Assembly (NCBI GenBank): GCA_003566475.1
Contig: PXDE01000250.1
Span: 1-5,002, forward strand
Origin: PVC group bacterium
GTDB taxonomy: Bacteria; Verrucomicrobiota; Kiritimatiellia; SS1-B-03-39; PXDE01
Length of the DNA: 5,002 bases
Direction: 5' to 3'
Shown: piece after piece, positions 4,652-5,002 of the stretch
How the letters are laid out: each line of letters opens with the position of its first letter
Position numbering within the stretch: position 1 is the stretch's first letter
Notes under the pieces: model-generated
Databases searched by the model: none
Seen by the model: the letters and a program-made list of their open reading frames with translations, nothing else
What the model was told of the DNA's origin: nothing
Translations under genes and position numbers: made by a program

Positions 4652-5002
4652 GGGTGATGCCCCGAACGCCGACCGTACCGGGCCGGGTCGGGCCGGAGAA
4701 TGGAACGACGAAACACGCGAAATGAGCGATTCGCGGAAACCGCAGAACGACGATTGACGAGGTACTGGCATGCATCCCGAATCCCGCATCCCACACCGCA
4801 CAACCCACATCACGCGAGCCGTCTCATCCGTCATCCGGCTGGCCCAACGTACCAGCGGCCGTCACTGCTCTGAGACACACTCACCCGATTTCGCGGATAA
4901 GCCGTTGGTCCGCACAAGTATATGATCGAACGGGCGAGGCCCCAGTAGTCCGCTGTTCCCGCCCTGCGGGACGGACCGCGCGTGGAACGAGCCTGCCTGG
5001 GC
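4652..5002. other. Right-hand 351-bp stretch without a gene
   Basis: No credible coding frame was found here. It holds the right arm of the 27-bp inverted repeat (4703-4729), the gggat-type repeat at 4771-4810, and a perfect hairpin tcccgc-cct-gcggga at 4957-4971 with the same three-base-loop layout as the hairpins in the 820-2010 spacer. The remainder (4811-4956) shows nothing I can name. Confidence 0.6.
4771..4810 (-). repeat. gggat/gtgggat-type short degenerate repeat, opposite orientation
   Basis: Read on the - strand the tract consists of words such as gtgggatgcgggat and cgggatgca, the same kind as the + strand tract at 929-953. Two such tracts in one 5-kb window in opposite orientation support a dispersed repeat family. 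Confidence 0.45.

Larger units (their letters stand above)
4001..4729. repeat. Imperfect 27-bp inverted repeats bracketing the brnTA operon
   Basis: The arm at 4001-4027, read as its reverse complement (beginning gaactacgaaacacgc), matches the arm at 4703-4729 (beginning gaacgacgaaacacgc) at 23 of 27 positions. The arms enclose exactly the toxin-antitoxin genes and their promoter, with 80 bases to spare on one side and 51 on the other. This could mark a small mobile or rearranged cassette. Similar cgaaacacgcgaaa-type words are, from memory, dispersed in related genomes, so two unrelated insertions of one repeat cannot be excluded. No target duplication was identified. Confidence 0.5.

Overview
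The window is GC-rich bacterial DNA. It has two well-conserved coding regions on the + strand, a two-gene toxin-antitoxin operon on the - strand, and long non-coding stretches full of short hairpins and dispersed repeats. Two things resemble environmental Planctomycetota or related PVC-type genomes: a secreted PQQ-like beta-propeller protein with a Trp-Pro...Gly-Pro start motif, and spacers holding 'accgcgaat'-type, 'gggatgtgggat'-type and 'gtaggtcgg...cctgcctgac'-type repeats. That assignment is an inference from pattern memory and is not proven by a marker gene.

Layout: (1) 1-819 (+) is the 3' part of fmt, methionyl-tRNA formyltransferase, cut by the window edge and lacking about 44 N-terminal residues. 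(2) 820-2010 is a gap of about 1.2 kb with no credible gene. It holds a mosaic of short hairpins, a cluster of hairpins with 4-5 nt loops, an imperfect inverted-repeat pair about 178 bp across, two identical palindromes 21 bp apart, and three tandem 10-bp units. (3) 2011 to about 2070 looks like the first 20 or so codons of an ISL3-type transposase, truncated. (4) 2115-3689 (+) is a secreted PQQ-like beta-propeller protein of unknown substrate. (5) 3690-4107 is non-coding and begins with a duplicated G-run tract able to form a G-quadruplex. (6) 4616-4108 (-) is a compact BrnT/BrnA type II toxin-antitoxin operon. It has a well-formed sigma70-like promoter whose predicted start point falls on the brnT start codon, and a small palindrome over the -10 region. 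(7) 4652-5002 is non-coding and carries more dispersed repeats.

The genes do not form one pathway. fmt is housekeeping (formylation of initiator Met-tRNA), the beta-propeller is an exported structural or binding protein, and the toxin-antitoxin pair is an accessory stress or stability module. The toxin-antitoxin pair sits between two copies (23 of 27 bases identical) of an inverted repeat, and the beta-propeller gene is preceded by transposase debris, so the right half of the window looks rearranged. No wholly new system can be demonstrated. The most interesting signals are the hairpin arrays in the 820-2010 gap, the paired palindromes at 1575-1611, and the apparently leaderless, repeat-bracketed brnTA module.
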